Of a stretch of DNA of 64,000 bases, positions 25,223 to 34,426 are shown piece after piece (position 1 is the stretch's first letter; each line of letters opens with the position of its first letter). The translations under genes and the position numbers were made by a program. The stretch spans positions 124,001-188,000 of the forward strand of contig NZ_VULO01000001.1 of NCBI RefSeq assembly GCF_009696615.1, written 5' to 3'. The notes beneath the pieces are model-generated. The model worked only from the letters and a program-made list of their open reading frames with translations. It searched no databases and was not told where the DNA came from. The DNA is from Scrofimicrobium canadense. Lineage in GTDB: Bacteria; Actinomycetota; Actinomycetes; Actinomycetales; Actinomycetaceae.

Positions 25223-25257
25223 GGGATTCCGAGCGTACAAACAACGATCGGAATCCC
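25223..25257 (+). promoter_or_regulatory. 10-bp inverted repeat abutting the permease start codon
   Basis: GGGATTCCGA and TCGGAATCCC are perfect complements with a 15-base loop; the right arm ends at the base before ATG 25258. No ribosome site is visible outside it. It could be an operator over the transcription start or an RNA hairpin blocking initiation. Confidence 0.5.
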
Positions 25258-26655
25258 ATGAGCACTTCGCAGGCAATCAAGCTGCGCTGGAAAGTACACG
25301 GCAACGGCAAGTCAATTCCTCCGGGCGAGGTTGTCATGCCAGGTGAGAGGCTCACGTGGCCTCGAACTGTGGGGATTGGTGCACAGCATGTTGTTGCCAT
25401 GTTTGGTGCAACATTCCTGGTGCCACTTCTTACTGGTTTCCCACCTAATACAACGCTGTTCTTTACCGCTATTGGAACAGTCCTTTTCTTCTTTATCACT
25501 GCCGGACGTCTGCCCTCATACTTAGGTTCATCATTTGCGCTGATTGCACCTATCACTGCGGTTTCCCAGTCCATGGGCGCATCCTATGCTCTAGGCGGCA
25601 TCATTGCGGTCGGTGCAACACTAGCTATTGTGGGCATCATCGTTCACTTTGCAGGAGTGGAATGGATCGATCGGGCAATGCCGCCAACTGTGACGGGGGC
25701 AATCGTTGCTCTTATTGGTTTCAACCTGGCCCCAGCGGCTTGGGATTGGTTTAAAGAAGCACCCCGTACTGGTCTCATCACTATATGCTCGATCCTTCTG
25801 ATCACTGTGCTGTTCAAGGGGATCATAGGACGGCTAGCTATCCTCTTCGGTGTGCTTATTGGCTATATTGCGGCGGTACTGGGGAACGAAGTAGATTTTC
25901 AGGCCGTGAGCGACGCTGCTTGGTTCGGACTACCGGAATTTCACGCGGCGGCATTCGACGCCTCGACATTGGGACTATTCCTTCCAGTCGTTTTCGTACT
26001 CATCGCCGAAAATGTTGGACACGTAAAGTCAGTATCGGCAATGACCGGAGAGAACCTTGACGACCTGACGGGACGCGCTCTCTTCGCAGATGGAATATCG
26101 ACAATGTTGGCGGGTTCCGGTGGGGGATCAGGAACCACGACATATGCTGAAAATATCGGGGTAATGGCTGCGACCAGAGTCTACTCATCGGCCGCCTATC
26201 TAGTGGCAGCAGGTATGGCATTCGTTTTGTCATTACTTCCAAAATTTGGAGCGATTATCGCCACCATCCCTGCCGGCGTACTCGGCGGAGCTGCCACTAT
26301 TCTCTACGGCATGATTGGCATGCTCGGAGTGCGTATCTGGGTGCAAAACCGGGTCGACTTCTCAGACCCAGTCAATCTCAACACGGCTGCGATCTCGTTG
26401 ATCGTAGCTATCGGCGGATTTGTCTGGCAGCCAGCGGGAATGGAATTTGCTGGGATCGCCCTAGGTACAGCCGCAGCCCTGATTGTCTACCATGTGATGC
26501 GTGGAATTTCGAAACTCCGTGGCACAAACCTTGAGGCCGCCTCGCCAGCATCAGCGCCAGCTGGATCAGAGCTAGAAAATGATCCGTATGCACGCCGTCG
26601 CAGACACAATGTGGATGATGGCCTGGACGGCGTTCTTCCAGAAGAAAATATCTAA
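25258..26655 (+). CDS. uraA: Uracil/xanthine permease (NCS2 family)
   Basis: 465-residue nucleobase transporter with about 14 hydrophobic segments. The signature QHVVAMFGATFLVPLLTG lies near residue 42, and VFVLIAENVGHVKSV (with the glutamate of the substrate site) and GGGSGTTTYAENIGVMAAT are characteristic of UraA/XanP-type carriers. Hydrophilic C-terminus of about 50 residues. No pyrimidine genes adjoin it, so uracil versus xanthine cannot be decided by context. Confidence 0.9.
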   Translation: MSTSQAIKLRWKVHGNGKSIPPGEVVMPGERLTWPRTVGIGAQHVVAMFGATFLVPLLTGFPPNTTLFFTAIGTVLFFFITAGRLPSYLGSSFALIAPITAVSQSMGASYALGGIIAVGATLAIVGIIVHFAGVEWIDRAMPPTVTGAIVALIGFNLAPAAWDWFKEAPRTGLITICSILLITVLFKGIIGRLAILFGVLIGYIAAVLGNEVDFQAVSDAAWFGLPEFHAAAFDASTLGLFLPVVFVLIAENVGHVKSVSAMTGENLDDLTGRALFADGISTMLAGSGGGSGTTTYAENIGVMAATRVYSSAAYLVAAGMAFVLSLLPKFGAIIATIPAGVLGGAATILYGMIGMLGVRIWVQNRVDFSDPVNLNTAAISLIVAIGGFVWQPAGMEFAGIALGTAAALIVYHVMRGISKLRGTNLEAASPASAPAGSELENDPYARRRRHNVDDGLDGVLPEENI

Positions 26656-26666
26656 TCCCCATTGTT

Positions 26667-26721
26667 GAGTGCGTGATTTTGACCAATTTCAACGACGAAA
26701 ACTAGCAAAAATCACGCACTC
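26667..26721. terminator. Bidirectional terminator between permease and menA
   Basis: GAGTGCGTGATTTT (26667-26680) pairs perfectly with AAAATCACGCACTC (26708-26721) over a 27-base loop, between two convergent genes. T/A-rich stem ends support termination in both directions. Confidence 0.6.
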
Positions 26722-26730
26722 GGCAAGAAT

Positions 26731-27600
26731 TCAGAGGGGGAGCAGCGCGAGCCCTAGCCCCGCCAGAATCCCGTAGGCCAACGCATAGAGGCCCGTATTG
26801 CGCAGAGCACCAAGCAGGTTTTTTCCTTTGCTGCCGCGCATCACCTGCACCAGGCCAGGTGTGGCACATGCAGCCATAGGCAGAGCCATCCACCAGGCTG
26901 TGGCGATCGCTGCGCAGGCAACAGACACCACCATCGTGATGGCATACAACCACCGCGATGCCTTGTCACCTATGCGAACGCATAGAGTCTTTTTTCCCAC
27001 TTCTGAGTCGGTAGGAATATCGCGGATATTGTTCACCAGCAGTAAAGCCACACTGGCAAGGCCAATGCCGCTGGCCGCTACCCATAACCACCATGGCGCT
27101 GAGTAGCTCTGTACCCAGGCAGTACCTACAGTCGCAACAAGTCCAAAGAAGATGAAAACCATGAGCTCAGATAGGCCAACACCTGCATAGCCGTAGGGGC
27201 GTTTTCCTCCGGTATAGAACCATGCTGCGGCAACAGCTAATAACCCAACCGCGAGCATCCACCATGTCTGAGCCCAAACAACCAGCCAAAGACCAAGAAC
27301 CCCTGCGGCCGCGAAACAGGACAGAGCCAGGCCAAGGACGGTGGACCGGGAAACGACTCCTGATGCAGTGAGGCGTTGGGGGCCAACGCGATGAGCATCA
27401 GTGCCCCGGATGCCGTCGGAATAGTCATTGGCAAAGTTGACACCAACTTGCAGGAATAGCGCCACACCGAATGCCAACGCTGATTTTCCCCACGACAGGT
27501 CCCCCAATGCTGCCGCACCGCCCATCCCCACGAATACAGGAGCTACTGCCGCGGGAAGTGTGCGTAAGCGCGCACCTTCTAACCAATCTCTAATCCGCAT
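26731..27600 (-). CDS. menA: 1,4-dihydroxy-2-naphthoate polyprenyltransferase
   Basis: 289-residue UbiA-family membrane enzyme that joins the polyprenyl tail to DHNA, giving demethylmenaquinone. Both aspartate-rich motifs are present: NFANDYSDGIRGTD and NNIRDIPTDSEVGKKTL, plus about eight membrane helices. ATG at 27600 (MRIRDWLEGARLRTLP) fits the family start better than a TTG at 27621 inside menE. It follows menE by eight bases, so the two are co-transcribed. Confidence 0.94.
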   Translation of the reverse strand: MRIRDWLEGARLRTLPAAVAPVFVGMGGAAALGDLSWGKSALAFGVALFLQVGVNFANDYSDGIRGTDAHRVGPQRLTASGVVSRSTVLGLALSCFAAAGVLGLWLVVWAQTWWMLAVGLLAVAAAWFYTGGKRPYGYAGVGLSELMVFIFFGLVATVGTAWVQSYSAPWWLWVAASGIGLASVALLLVNNIRDIPTDSEVGKKTLCVRIGDKASRWLYAITMVVSVACAAIATAWWMALPMAACATPGLVQVMRGSKGKNLLGALRNTGLYALAYGILAGLGLALLPL

Positions 27601-27608
27601 GTGACTAT

Positions 27609-28592
27609 TCAACGTCGCCAAGCACGTCCAGCGCGAATCTGCTCGTCAACGGCATGACGGAGGGCCGCTTTATCGATCTTTCCGTTAGAGAGAAGAGGCA
27701 TTTGTGGTAGGTGAACCACTATTCGTGGCCGCATGTGTCCTTCAAGAGTTAAGACTATTTCCTCCCCGCCATGATGTCCCACCACAACAGCGCATACTGC
27801 CTCTCCCCACTCTGGATCGGGGACACCCATCACTTCAACTTCAAGATCAGGGAATTTCTGCAGAATCACTGACTTGACCAGCGATGGAACGATGTTGATT
27901 CCGCCCGAGATGATGATGTCATCAGCACGCCCCAAAACAGTCAATCGACCTTGGTCAAGAGTTCCAATGTCTCCCGTTTCTAGCCAACGGGTGTTGCCAT
28001 CTTCGATAAAGGGACTCTGTGAACCCAAGTAGCCTTCCATGAGCATCGGTCCCGCAAGGAGAATTTTCCCGTCATCAATACGGACCTGGGTGCCGGAAAG
28101 CGGTACGCCATCATAGACGCAACCACCACAAGTTTCTGTCATCCCGTAGGTGCGAATGAAGGGAATATTATCGGGTAGTCCAGGCGAAGGAGCACCTCCT
28201 ACCAAGACGGCTTTCATTGAGCGCAGAATATCGGGATCTCGACGTACTTGTGTGGGAACAACTGCAGTGTAAGAACTCCCAGCAGGCGTCAGCGAAGGAG
28301 GGATGCCCGCGATTGCTGATCTCACCAATACTTGGAAGCCAGCGATCTTATTGATGGGTAAGCGCAGCCACCATTGTCCCGGCTCTTGCAAGTAATCCCA
28401 GGTTGCTTCAGCCGAACTGCGCAGTGCTTTCCATGACAGTCCTACAAGCTCAGGTCTTCCTTGTGTTGACCCTGAGGTTTCAATGATGACATCGGGGAGG
28501 CGAATATGCTCTGGAAGTCGCGCATGGGTGAGAATGAGTGGGGCGGGGTGTTTTGCTTGCAGCCTCTCCTCAATCTCTCGGTAGAGACTCAT
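27609..28592 (-). CDS. menE: O-succinylbenzoate-CoA ligase
   Basis: About 327 residues, a short acyl-adenylating enzyme activating OSB with CoA. Motifs: DVIIETSGSTQGRPE (ATP loop), IRTYGMTETCGG, TGDIGTLDQGRL and GRADDIIISGGINI, and the C-terminal lysine context LSNGKIDKAAL. The short N-terminal domain is usual for actinobacterial MenE. ATG at 28592 (MSLYREIEERL) chosen; the open frame upstream is not protein-like. Operon with menA. Confidence 0.92.
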   Translation of the reverse strand: MSLYREIEERLQAKHPAPLILTHARLPEHIRLPDVIIETSGSTQGRPELVGLSWKALRSSAEATWDYLQEPGQWWLRLPINKIAGFQVLVRSAIAGIPPSLTPAGSSYTAVVPTQVRRDPDILRSMKAVLVGGAPSPGLPDNIPFIRTYGMTETCGGCVYDGVPLSGTQVRIDDGKILLAGPMLMEGYLGSQSPFIEDGNTRWLETGDIGTLDQGRLTVLGRADDIIISGGINIVPSLVKSVILQKFPDLEVEVMGVPDPEWGEAVCAVVVGHHGGEEIVLTLEGHMRPRIVVHLPQMPLLSNGKIDKAALRHAVDEQIRAGRAWRR

Positions 28593-28704
28593 AGTTGCGG
28601 CTGGCGTGGGGGCAATAAGATCTGTCACCTCTCTACTAAAGCAGGCCCACGTCATCAACGCCACAAAGTACCACGAACACTCCACCGGTAGGATTACATA
28701 CGAT

Positions 28705-30129
28705 ATGGCAAATTTCTGGAGTTCTAAGCGCAATAAGGTGCTCGTGGTCGTTTTAGGGGCACTTCTACTGGTTGCGGCATCTCTTTTCGGAATCTATCTG
28801 TCGAATGTTTCGCGGGTGCTTCCAGGAACCAGTGTTGGCACTCTAGACGTTTCTGGTATGAACCGCGAACAATTGGAATCGGCGCTTCAGCAAGCGTCCG
28901 AAAAGACCCTCACGGTGACAGTTGGCGATGCGAACGTTGAAGCTACCCCACAAGAAACCGGCGTCAGTATCGACATTCAGGGTACGGCTGACGAAGTCTT
29001 TTCTCCCAACACCTCAATATTCCAACTATTGGGAGGAATGTTTGGATCACGGGTGGTAGATCCCATCGTTGATGTTGACGAGGTGACTGTCGACTCTTTC
29101 GCTAGTACTTTGCCCATTGCTGATGCAGACATTGCAGCCGATGCCAGTATCTCTTTTGATGGAAACCGCTTCGTAGTGTCGGGGTCGAAGGCTGGTCGAG
29201 CAATCGATGCGGATTCTTTAAAAACGGCTTTGGCAGAATCTGCAAGAAACCTATGGGATAGCCCCGTCAAAGCAATGACCGCGGACCAGCAACCCCGCGT
29301 AACCACTGATATTGCAGAAACGGCGGCAGCAACCGCAAATAATTGGATCGTTCCTGAAGTGATAATCGACGATGGTGAGGGAACCAGCGGAAGCCCTGAC
29401 GCGGCAACCAAGGCAACATGGGTGACCTTTGATAAGGAAACTCTAACCCCGTCCCTTGATCGTGAAGCGATAAAGAAATGGGTGGACGAATTTGGTGACC
29501 AAACCGACATCGACCCGGTACCTGGCTACAGGAATGTGGACGAAAATGGTCAGGTCGTAGCGACAGTGCACGGACCTGAGTCTGGTTGGGTGGTCTCGAA
29601 TGCCGATGCGATTACTGACGCGATCACGCAGGGATTGTCGAATGGGAATCCGGTATACGCCACATTTGACTATGTGGAGCAGGAAGGAAAGTGGGAGGAT
29701 CGCCCAGCTGATCCTGCCACGAAAGATCTGGCCTACCGCGCAGCCGCCGACGAAAAATGGATTGACCTCAATTTAACGACCAACACGGTAACAGCCTATG
29801 AGGGCGCTAAAGTCGTGGGAGGTCCCTTCTATATGGTTCCAGGCGCCCCAGAGACTCCAACCATCACTGGTGAGTTCAACATTTACCTCAAGTACGACGT
29901 GCAGACAATGCGTGGGGAGAATGCTGACGGAACGCCCTACGTCACAGAAGATGTGCCATGGGTGAGTTACTTCTCAGGTGGCTACGGATTCCACGGCGCT
30001 CCGTGGCGTTCCTCTTTTGGGTGGAGCGGACCTGGGGGCTCGCACGGGTGCATTAATATGCCTGTGGATGAGGCGAAGTTTATCTATGACTGGGCCGATA
30101 TGGGAACAAAGGTCATCAGTCGCTACTGA
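28705..30129 (+). CDS. L,D-transpeptidase with VanW-type peptidoglycan-binding domains
   Basis: 474 residues; N-terminal membrane anchor (KVLVVVLGALLLVAASLFG) and an outside part with two tandem PG_binding_4-like domains (GMNREQLESALQQASEK; second about residues 190-330). A C-terminal YkuD catalytic domain has the His in YGFHGAPWR and the nucleophile in SHGCINMPVDEA. It would make 3-3 cross-links in the wall. An in-frame start at 28606 would lose the clean signal anchor, so ATG 28705 is preferred. Convergent with menB. Confidence 0.92.
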   Translation: MANFWSSKRNKVLVVVLGALLLVAASLFGIYLSNVSRVLPGTSVGTLDVSGMNREQLESALQQASEKTLTVTVGDANVEATPQETGVSIDIQGTADEVFSPNTSIFQLLGGMFGSRVVDPIVDVDEVTVDSFASTLPIADADIAADASISFDGNRFVVSGSKAGRAIDADSLKTALAESARNLWDSPVKAMTADQQPRVTTDIAETAAATANNWIVPEVIIDDGEGTSGSPDAATKATWVTFDKETLTPSLDREAIKKWVDEFGDQTDIDPVPGYRNVDENGQVVATVHGPESGWVVSNADAITDAITQGLSNGNPVYATFDYVEQEGKWEDRPADPATKDLAYRAAADEKWIDLNLTTNTVTAYEGAKVVGGPFYMVPGAPETPTITGEFNIYLKYDVQTMRGENADGTPYVTEDVPWVSYFSGGYGFHGAPWRSSFGWSGPGGSHGCINMPVDEAKFIYDWADMGTKVISRY

Positions 30130-30150
30130 GTGAGCACCTCTGGAAGCGTT

Positions 30151-31071
30151 CTAATAGTAGTAGGGGAATCGCGACCAGTCAGGGCTGCGATGCTCCAAGA
30201 ATGCGTCCCGACCCTCGACCGCCTCGTCAGTCATATATGCCAATCGGGTGGCCTCTCCAGCAAATATCTGCTGACCGGCTAACCCGTCGTCAGCAAGGTT
30301 GAATGCATACTTAAGCATGCGTATTGCTTGGGGAGATTTGGTTGCGATCGTTTGGCAATAGGAGATGGCGGTTTCTTCGAGTTGGTGATGGGGGACAGCT
30401 TCGTTGATTGCACCCCACGCCTCAGCCTGCTCGGCTGTATAAGGGCGAGCGAGGAAAAATATCTCTCTGGCCCGGCGGTCACCCACCTGTCTAGCCAGCA
30501 TTGCAGAACCATAGCCGGCGTCGAAGGACCCCACGTTAGCGTCAGTTTGCATGAAACGTGCATGTTCTCGGGAGGCGATGGCTAGGTCGCATACGACTCC
30601 CAGCGAATGCCCTCCACCCGCCGCCCAACCATTAATCGCGGCTATGACGGGCTTGGGCATAGTTCGGATAAGGCGCTGGACTTCCAAGATGTGCAAACGC
30701 CCGTTTTGTCCGGGGTCATTGCTGTACTGATAGCCGGCCTTCCCCCGTACGCGTTGGTCGCCCCCGGAACTGAAGGCATAGCCACCATCTTTGGGGCTGG
30801 GACCATTGCCAGTAAGGATAACTGCGGCTACTTGCCAGTTTTGGCGGGCATCATCGAGCGCTGACAACAGCTCGTCAACGGTCTGTGGCCTAAACGCGTT
30901 GCGAACGTCAGGCCTGTTGAAGGCTATGCGAACCCACGGCAAAAGAGTACCTCTTGGTGCCCCATCCGCATCGCCTCGTGAAATACCACGGTGATAGGTG
31001 ATGTCCGTAAAAGAAAATCCTTCGACGGGCGTCCATCGAGCGGGATCGAAAACATCTGAAATCTCAGTCAC
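30151..31071 (-). CDS. menB: 1,4-dihydroxy-2-naphthoyl-CoA synthase
   Basis: 306-residue crotonase-fold enzyme closing the second ring of the naphthoquinone. Typical segments: RPDVRNAFRPQTVDELL, FSSGGDQRVRGKAGYQY (the MenB-specific SGGDQ), INGWAAGGGHSLGVVCDL, and the C-terminal FLEHRSPDWSRFPYYY. GTG start, with TACACT seven bases before it on the minus strand. Divergent from argF with only 35 bp between. Confidence 0.96.
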   Translation of the reverse strand: MTEISDVFDPARWTPVEGFSFTDITYHRGISRGDADGAPRGTLLPWVRIAFNRPDVRNAFRPQTVDELLSALDDARQNWQVAAVILTGNGPSPKDGGYAFSSGGDQRVRGKAGYQYSNDPGQNGRLHILEVQRLIRTMPKPVIAAINGWAAGGGHSLGVVCDLAIASREHARFMQTDANVGSFDAGYGSAMLARQVGDRRAREIFFLARPYTAEQAEAWGAINEAVPHHQLEETAISYCQTIATKSPQAIRMLKYAFNLADDGLAGQQIFAGEATRLAYMTDEAVEGRDAFLEHRSPDWSRFPYYY

Positions 31072-31078
31072 GAAAGCA

Positions 31079-31100
31079 AGTGTAGCCGGACCGGTATCCT
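31079..31100. promoter_or_regulatory. Divergent leaderless promoters of menB and argF
   Basis: Minus strand TACACT (31084-31079) stands seven bases before the menB GTG. Plus strand TATCCT (31095-31100) stands six bases before the argF ATG. Both predicted transcripts start at the start codon, and both promoters share a 35-bp gap. Confidence 0.55.
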
Positions 31101-31106
31101 ATTCCC

Positions 31107-32120
31107 ATGACGGACATTTCCAGCTTTGTGAGCCCCGGTGCTCATTTCTTGAAAGAAACCGACCTTACCCCCAGTCAGTGGCATCAGTTAATTGAGCTTG
31201 CGGCATTGCTGAAAGCGGCGAAGAAGAACGGCGAAGAAGAACAATATCTCCGGGGCCGTAACATCGCTTTGATTTTTGCTAAAACCTCTACTCGGACGCG
31301 ATGTGCATTCGAGGTCGCTGCTGCAGACCAGGGGGCTCACACGACGTATCTAGATCCTTCGGGATCACAGATGGGACATAAAGAGTCAGTTGCTGATACT
31401 GCGAAGGTATTAGGACGGTTCTTCGATGGAATCGAATACCGAGGTGATTCGCAGGCCGATGTGGAGATACTCGCATCTGATTCTGGCGTACCGGTATGGA
31501 ACGGTCTGACAGATGAATGGCATCCAACCCAGATGCTCGCCGACTCGCTCACGATGCTAGAGCATTCGGCAGGAAGAGACTTCTCCGATATCGCCTACGC
31601 TTATGTTGGTGATGCTCGTTTCAACATGGGACGCTCGCTGTTGATCAACGGAGCAATGCTTGGCTCCGATGTGCGCATAGTTGCCCCCACGCCTCTGTTA
31701 CCACCTGATGAAGTCATCCAAGAAGCTAAAGCTATCGCTGCTAAAACCGGCGCGCGAATCACTGTGACAGATGAGATTGACGCGGTAGCGGGTGTTGATT
31801 TTGTTCACACAGATATCTGGGTGTCTATGGGAGAGCCCAAGGACGTCTGGGCTGAACGCATCGCACTTCTCATGCCTTATCGCGTAGATCAGAACTTGAT
31901 GGACCGCGCAGGCAAAAGGAGTCTATTCATGCATTGTCTTCCCTCATTTCATGATCTCAACACCACGGTCGGTAAGGAAATCTTCGAACAATTTGGCCTT
32001 GACGGAGTAGAGGTCACTGATGAAGTGTTCTCTAGTCCTCGCTCAGTGGTTTTCGATCAGGCAGAAAACCGACTCCATACCATAAAAGCCGTGATGGTAC
32101 GTTCGCTAGGTCGCCAGTGA
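31107..32120 (+). CDS. argF: Ornithine carbamoyltransferase
   Basis: 337-residue enzyme converting ornithine and carbamoyl phosphate to citrulline (or the reverse in the deiminase pathway). Carbamoyl-phosphate loop [12 protein letters not shown], plus [22 protein letters not shown], and the ornithine loop MHCLPSFHD. The MGHKES form occurs in both anabolic ArgF and catabolic ArcB, and there are no arginine or arc genes nearby, so the direction is undecided. Confidence 0.93.
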   Translation: MTDISSFVSPGAHFLKETDLTPSQWHQLIELAALLKAAKKNGEEEQYLRGRNIALIFAKTSTRTRCAFEVAAADQGAHTTYLDPSGSQMGHKESVADTAKVLGRFFDGIEYRGDSQADVEILASDSGVPVWNGLTDEWHPTQMLADSLTMLEHSAGRDFSDIAYAYVGDARFNMGRSLLINGAMLGSDVRIVAPTPLLPPDEVIQEAKAIAAKTGARITVTDEIDAVAGVDFVHTDIWVSMGEPKDVWAERIALLMPYRVDQNLMDRAGKRSLFMHCLPSFHDLNTTVGKEIFEQFGLDGVEVTDEVFSSPRSVVFDQAENRLHTIKAVMVRSLGRQ

Positions 32121-32177
32121 ACGATGTGCCTCAAATTGCAGACAACAGCGGTCTTAAAGGTTTAGACTGATCCAGAA

Positions 32178-33353
32178 ATGAAATCATTGACATCAAAGCG
32201 ACACTTAGCGCGCGCCCGAATTCTACTCGTGGTATATCTGTTGGCGCTAGTAATCGTCGCAGTTCCCCTCGCTAAAGCGTGGGCCGACACTATCAGAAGT
32301 GATGTCTTAGTTATCGTTGAACCTAATAGCGCTGACGCTGCAGGAGTGGGATTAGCCAGAGAAGCATTGGGGCGAGTTGACTCACGGGCGCTTGAAGTTT
32401 TACCAGGCGAAGACTCTGTTGATGTAGTTCGGAATGCTTATCAAGCTCTCAGAGCTGCGGTAGATGACGGACAAGGCGAAACGTCATATTTCGTTCTCAA
32501 AGGAGTATCTCCATCTTTAGCTTATGCCTTCAAGAAAGGTGAGCTTACGCAGTCGGCTCTTTTTTCAGCTGCCAAAGAGGTAACCACGCTCGACGCTCAG
32601 TCCGCCGAAGAATCTCGCTTACAACGGGTTACCGTTGCTCGCTCGATATCGGACTATAAGGCACTGACCGTGTTGGTTGAAGAACTCAATGTGGCTATTG
32701 CCGATCTGTCTGATGAACAACGTGCCGGTATTCGGGGAGACCTACGGCCTTATATTCCAGACTTCAATGAAGACGCGTTGAACTCGTTGGTAGCATCGGG
32801 CGGAGACCTAGGCGCAGAAGCTCAGCTAGAATTGGACCGCAGAGCCGCGGCAAATATGCCAGATTTCAGCGGCTATTCCAATGGGCAACTACCCGATGAC
32901 GTCCTATGTGAAATTCCTTGGGCGACCAATGACCGCATTGCTTGTGTAGCTCTACCGTATCTTCAGCGTCTCAGCGATGCCTACAAGGCCGAGTTTGGTG
33001 AGGATATTCCAATTCTCGATGGATACCGTCCCTATTCTGAGCAAGTTACTGTCTACAACAGGGACGCCAATTGGGCAGCAGCGCCAGGCACTTCTAATCA
33101 CGGTTGGGGTTTAGCAGTCGACTTGGGCTGGGACATTTTCCGCGAATGGGATGCTCCAGAAGTTCAGTGGATGCTTGAAAATGGCTATAAGTATGGTTGG
33201 CGGCTTCCCTCAGCACTGAACCGTGAGAGCGATCGCCCAGAACCATGGCACTACGAGTTTGGAACCAGCTATTCTGACAGTGATAGCGCCGACTTCACCG
33301 GGCCGACACCGGATGTCATCTTCAAAGTGAAACTTCCTAAGGCAACGCGCTGA
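32178..33353 (+). CDS. VanY-type D-alanyl-D-alanine carboxypeptidase (M15)
   Basis: 391-residue exported protein with an N-terminal anchor (ILLVVYLLALVIVAVPLAKAWA), a 200-residue helical region of no known family, and a C-terminal M15 peptidase domain. The zinc motif is SNHGWGLAVDLG (H and D) with the second part PEPWHYEF (E and H). Substrate-binding segment ILDGYRPYSEQVTVYN. It trims D-Ala from stem peptides or precursors. TAGACT lies nine bases before the ATG. Confidence 0.88.
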   Translation: MKSLTSKRHLARARILLVVYLLALVIVAVPLAKAWADTIRSDVLVIVEPNSADAAGVGLAREALGRVDSRALEVLPGEDSVDVVRNAYQALRAAVDDGQGETSYFVLKGVSPSLAYAFKKGELTQSALFSAAKEVTTLDAQSAEESRLQRVTVARSISDYKALTVLVEELNVAIADLSDEQRAGIRGDLRPYIPDFNEDALNSLVASGGDLGAEAQLELDRRAAANMPDFSGYSNGQLPDDVLCEIPWATNDRIACVALPYLQRLSDAYKAEFGEDIPILDGYRPYSEQVTVYNRDANWAAAPGTSNHGWGLAVDLGWDIFREWDAPEVQWMLENGYKYGWRLPSALNRESDRPEPWHYEFGTSYSDSDSADFTGPTPDVIFKVKLPKATR

Positions 33354-33376
33354 CCGCGTCTTGACCGGTAAGTCAC

Positions 33377-33382
33377 TATACT
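33377..33382 (+). promoter_or_regulatory. -10 hexamer, leaderless start for menC
   Basis: TATACT, six bases before the GTG at 33389. Close to the consensus TATAAT; no ribosome site is visible. Confidence 0.6.
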
Positions 33383-33388
33383 GGCGCC

Positions 33389-34426
33389 GTGTCTGTCAAT
33401 CTTGCTCCCATTTCACCTACTGCTTGGTCCACTCGCAGTCGACGCTGGCTCGACGCCCAAGGAATCACTGAGTCGTGGGTATTCTCCATCCCAATGTCTT
33501 TTGAGTTTCGGGGTGTGCGCGAGCGTAGCGGACTTCTTATACGAGGTGAAGCTGGATGGGGAGAATTTGCTCCCTTTTTCGATTACGATCCAGAGGAATC
33601 CTCCACATGGTTGCGCAGCGCTATTGCGTCAGCTGTCGCTACATCGCCGTCACCTGTGCGAACGCACGTCCCAGTGAACGCGATTATTCCAGTAGTTACC
33701 CCCGAAGTCGCTTCACGCCTCGCGAAGGAAACACAGTCTTTCACGGCGAAACTCAAGGTTGCTGACCCCAGGGCTGACCTTTTAGCTGACTGTCAGCGAG
33801 TAAAGGCCGTAGCTGAAGTGCTCCGAGAGAGTTTTGGTGACCGTGCCCGCGTTCGGATCGATGCCAATGGCGCTTGGGGAGCAGATGAAGCTTGTTTTGC
33901 TATTGAGAAGCTGACAAGTGCGGCCGGGGGCCTCGAATATGTCGAACAGCCTTGCGTATCCGTTGCAGATATGGCTTATGTTCGCGCGCGAGTAGACACC
34001 CTTATAGCTGCTGATGAGTCGATACGCCGGGCAGATGACCCCCTTCGAGTGGCGGAACTAGAGGCCGCTGACATTGCTGTAGTAAAAGTCGCACCTCTTG
34101 GTGGAGTACATGCGGGAATGACCCTCGCACGCTCCTTGGGGCTACCGATTGTTATTTCTTCTGCGGTCGATACCAGTGTGGGGCTGGCGGCAGGGGTGCA
34201 TCTGGCAGCGGCACTACCGGAGCTTCCGTATGCTTGTGGCTTTGGTACGGGAAGACTACTTAAGGGCGACGTGACACCTACGTTGACTGTGCAGATGGGG
34301 AGGATCGCAGTTGACGATGCAGATAGAGTTATTCGTGACTTAAGCCTTTCACCTACAGGAAATCCTCCTATGAACACGTGGATTAATCGGACAGAAGAGG
34401 TAATTGAGTGCCTAGCGAATCAGTGA
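33389..34426 (+). CDS. menC: O-succinylbenzoate synthase
   Basis: 345-residue enolase-superfamily dehydratase producing OSB from SHCHC. Motifs: TAKLKVADP (the K-x-K base), RIDANGAWGADEA and LEYVEQPC (metal ligands D and E), IAADESIRR (third ligand) and VVKVAPLGGV (second lysine). It overlaps menD by 19 bases, so the pair is co-translated. Confidence 0.93.
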   Translation: MSVNLAPISPTAWSTRSRRWLDAQGITESWVFSIPMSFEFRGVRERSGLLIRGEAGWGEFAPFFDYDPEESSTWLRSAIASAVATSPSPVRTHVPVNAIIPVVTPEVASRLAKETQSFTAKLKVADPRADLLADCQRVKAVAEVLRESFGDRARVRIDANGAWGADEACFAIEKLTSAAGGLEYVEQPCVSVADMAYVRARVDTLIAADESIRRADDPLRVAELEAADIAVVKVAPLGGVHAGMTLARSLGLPIVISSAVDTSVGLAAGVHLAAALPELPYACGFGTGRLLKGDVTPTLTVQMGRIAVDDADRVIRDLSLSPTGNPPMNTWINRTEEVIECLANQ

